This document shows, one piece after another, positions 5,700 to 6,302 of a stretch of DNA of 6,302 bases. The position numbers and the translations under genes are program-made. Positions within the stretch are counted from its first letter, which is position 1, and each line of letters opens with the position of its first letter. Under the pieces are notes generated by a model. The model was given only the letters and a program-made list of their open reading frames with translations, had not been told where the DNA came from and did not search any database. Source of the DNA: Chthoniobacterales bacterium (GTDB taxonomy: Bacteria; Verrucomicrobiota; Verrucomicrobiia; Chthoniobacterales; UBA10450); the NCBI GenBank assembly GCA_013695905.1, contig JACCZQ010000113.1, positions 1 through 6,302 of the forward strand, written 5' to 3'.

Positions 5700-6302
5700 C
5701 GGGTCGCGAGTCGTTGAAACCGCGGATCGTCCCGCACCTTGTCCCACCGCGGTTCGAGTCGCAGATATGCCGCCGTAAGGCTCTGGTGCCCTGGCATCGT
5801 CAATGCGCGCTCGATGTGAGGCATCGCGCGATCGGCGTCGCCGAGCAGCGCGTACGCAGCGCCGACCAGCTCCTCCGAGAGCGGGAGACGCCACTTGTCG
5901 CGTGCGGTCACCTTGAGCAATTCTTCTGCTTCGCGCTCGACGGTGTCGCGGTCGCCCTGCACCGCTGCCAGCGACAGCAGCTGGTCGCGCAGCCACAAAC
6001 TTTCATCGCCCTCGGCCCGAAGTTTCTCGACCACGCGCCGCGCCTCTGCGATCACCGGTTTGGCCTCGTCGAGTCTGCCGATCGTTACGTGCAAATGCGC
6101 CATCCTTACCCGGCCGAAGAACCGTCGCTCCTCGTCACCTTCCTTCTGCAGTGCCTGGCCCATTATCGCCGCGGCGCGCTCAAAGTCGCGACGGCAGAGA
6201 AAGATGAAGACGTATTCGTCGAAAGCTTCGTTTTCGAGATCGACCGGCGGCGGATCAAGCAGGCGCTCCGCGGCATCGAGATCGCCGGCAGCGGTATAGG
6301 CC
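5696..6302 (-). CDS. TPR-repeat protein, C-terminal part (N-terminus beyond the right window edge)
   Basis: The frame is open from the right edge to TGA at 5696-5698, giving about 200 visible residues. The ATG at 6161-6163 is internal, because the codons upstream continue the same helical pattern (AYTAAGDLDAAERLLD, then FIFLCRRDFERAAAIMGQAL). Helix pairs typical of TPRs follow: RMAHLHVTIGRLDEAKPVIAEA, QLLSLAAVQGDRDTVEREAEEL and AAYALLGDADRAMPHIERAL. The tail YLRLEPRWDKVRDDPRFQRL matches the tail of the next gene (KLRMDPIWDPLRSHPRFQAV). This indicates the same family and probable tandem duplication. By analogy the missing N-terminus may hold membrane segments and a TolB-like, kinase or cyclase domain, but none of that is visible. 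It is very likely first of the pair in one operon with the downstream gene. Confidence 0.85.
   Translation of the reverse strand, partial: AYTAAGDLDAAERLLDPPPVDLENEAFDEYVFIFLCRRDFERAAAIMGQALQKEGDEERRFFGRVRMAHLHVTIGRLDEAKPVIAEARRVVEKLRAEGDESLWLRDQLLSLAAVQGDRDTVEREAEELLKVTARDKWRLPLSEELVGAAYALLGDADRAMPHIERALTMPGHQSLTAAYLRLEPRWDKVRDDPRFQRLATR

Noticed and set aside
4713..5717. Long plus-strand open frame opposite the TPR gene
   Set aside because: Arg-rich composition and no recognisable motif; typical antisense shadow of a high-GC gene.
5700..5996. 99-residue N-terminal extension of the TolB-like/TPR protein
   Set aside because: It is low-complexity Arg/Ala sequence in a different frame over the upstream TPR gene. 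The ATG at 5699 gives the exact family N-terminus and an ATGA junction.

Overview
This is a compact, GC-rich bacterial stretch of chromosomal type. The best guess is a Verrucomicrobiota member of the Opitutales/Opitutaceae kind. That guess rests on family resemblance: a membrane-anchored TolB-like/TPR protein beginning MNWKNFFAELKRRNVYRVA, high-GC codon use, weak Shine-Dalgarno sites, and a REP-type repeat starting TGTAGCTG next to a RAYT transposase. It is inference, not a database result.

Layout. Positions 1-342 (+) hold the C-terminal part of a REP-associated tyrosine transposase (RAYT, Y1/HUH family), cut by the left window edge. Nine bases after its stop is a 95-bp paired-hairpin repeat (351-445). 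The repeat reaches into the 3' end of the convergent minus-strand gene (441-1562), a PLP-dependent DSD1-type D-amino-acid lyase/aldolase, and supplies that gene's stop codon. After a 116-bp divergent gap, a plus-strand gene (1679-2407) encodes an exported START/SRPBCC-domain protein. A second copy of the paired-hairpin repeat (2428-2522) follows, and 16 bases later begins a plus-strand tRNA-dihydrouridine synthase gene (2539-3591). After a 74-bp convergent gap, two minus-strand TPR genes occupy the rest. The upstream one (5696 to beyond 6302, cut by the right edge) overlaps by ATGA the downstream one (3666-5699), which encodes a three-TM protein with a TolB-like domain and a long TPR region. 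The two share a C-terminal motif and look like tandem paralogs in one operon.

Functionally the genes are a mixture: D-amino-acid metabolism, a secreted lipid-binding-type protein, tRNA modification, and envelope scaffold/sensor-like TPR proteins. No pathway links them. The most notable content is the RAYT plus two related composite REP elements. Each has two inward-facing hairpins, GTAG at the outer foot of the arms (lost in one of the four), CACGGG/CCCGTG inner ends and a 36-bp spacer. The two spacers are related only when one is reverse-complemented, so the hairpin types are swapped relative to the spacer. I see no CRISPR array, rRNA, tRNA, phage or defence system, and no gene-free stretch longer than about 130 bp.
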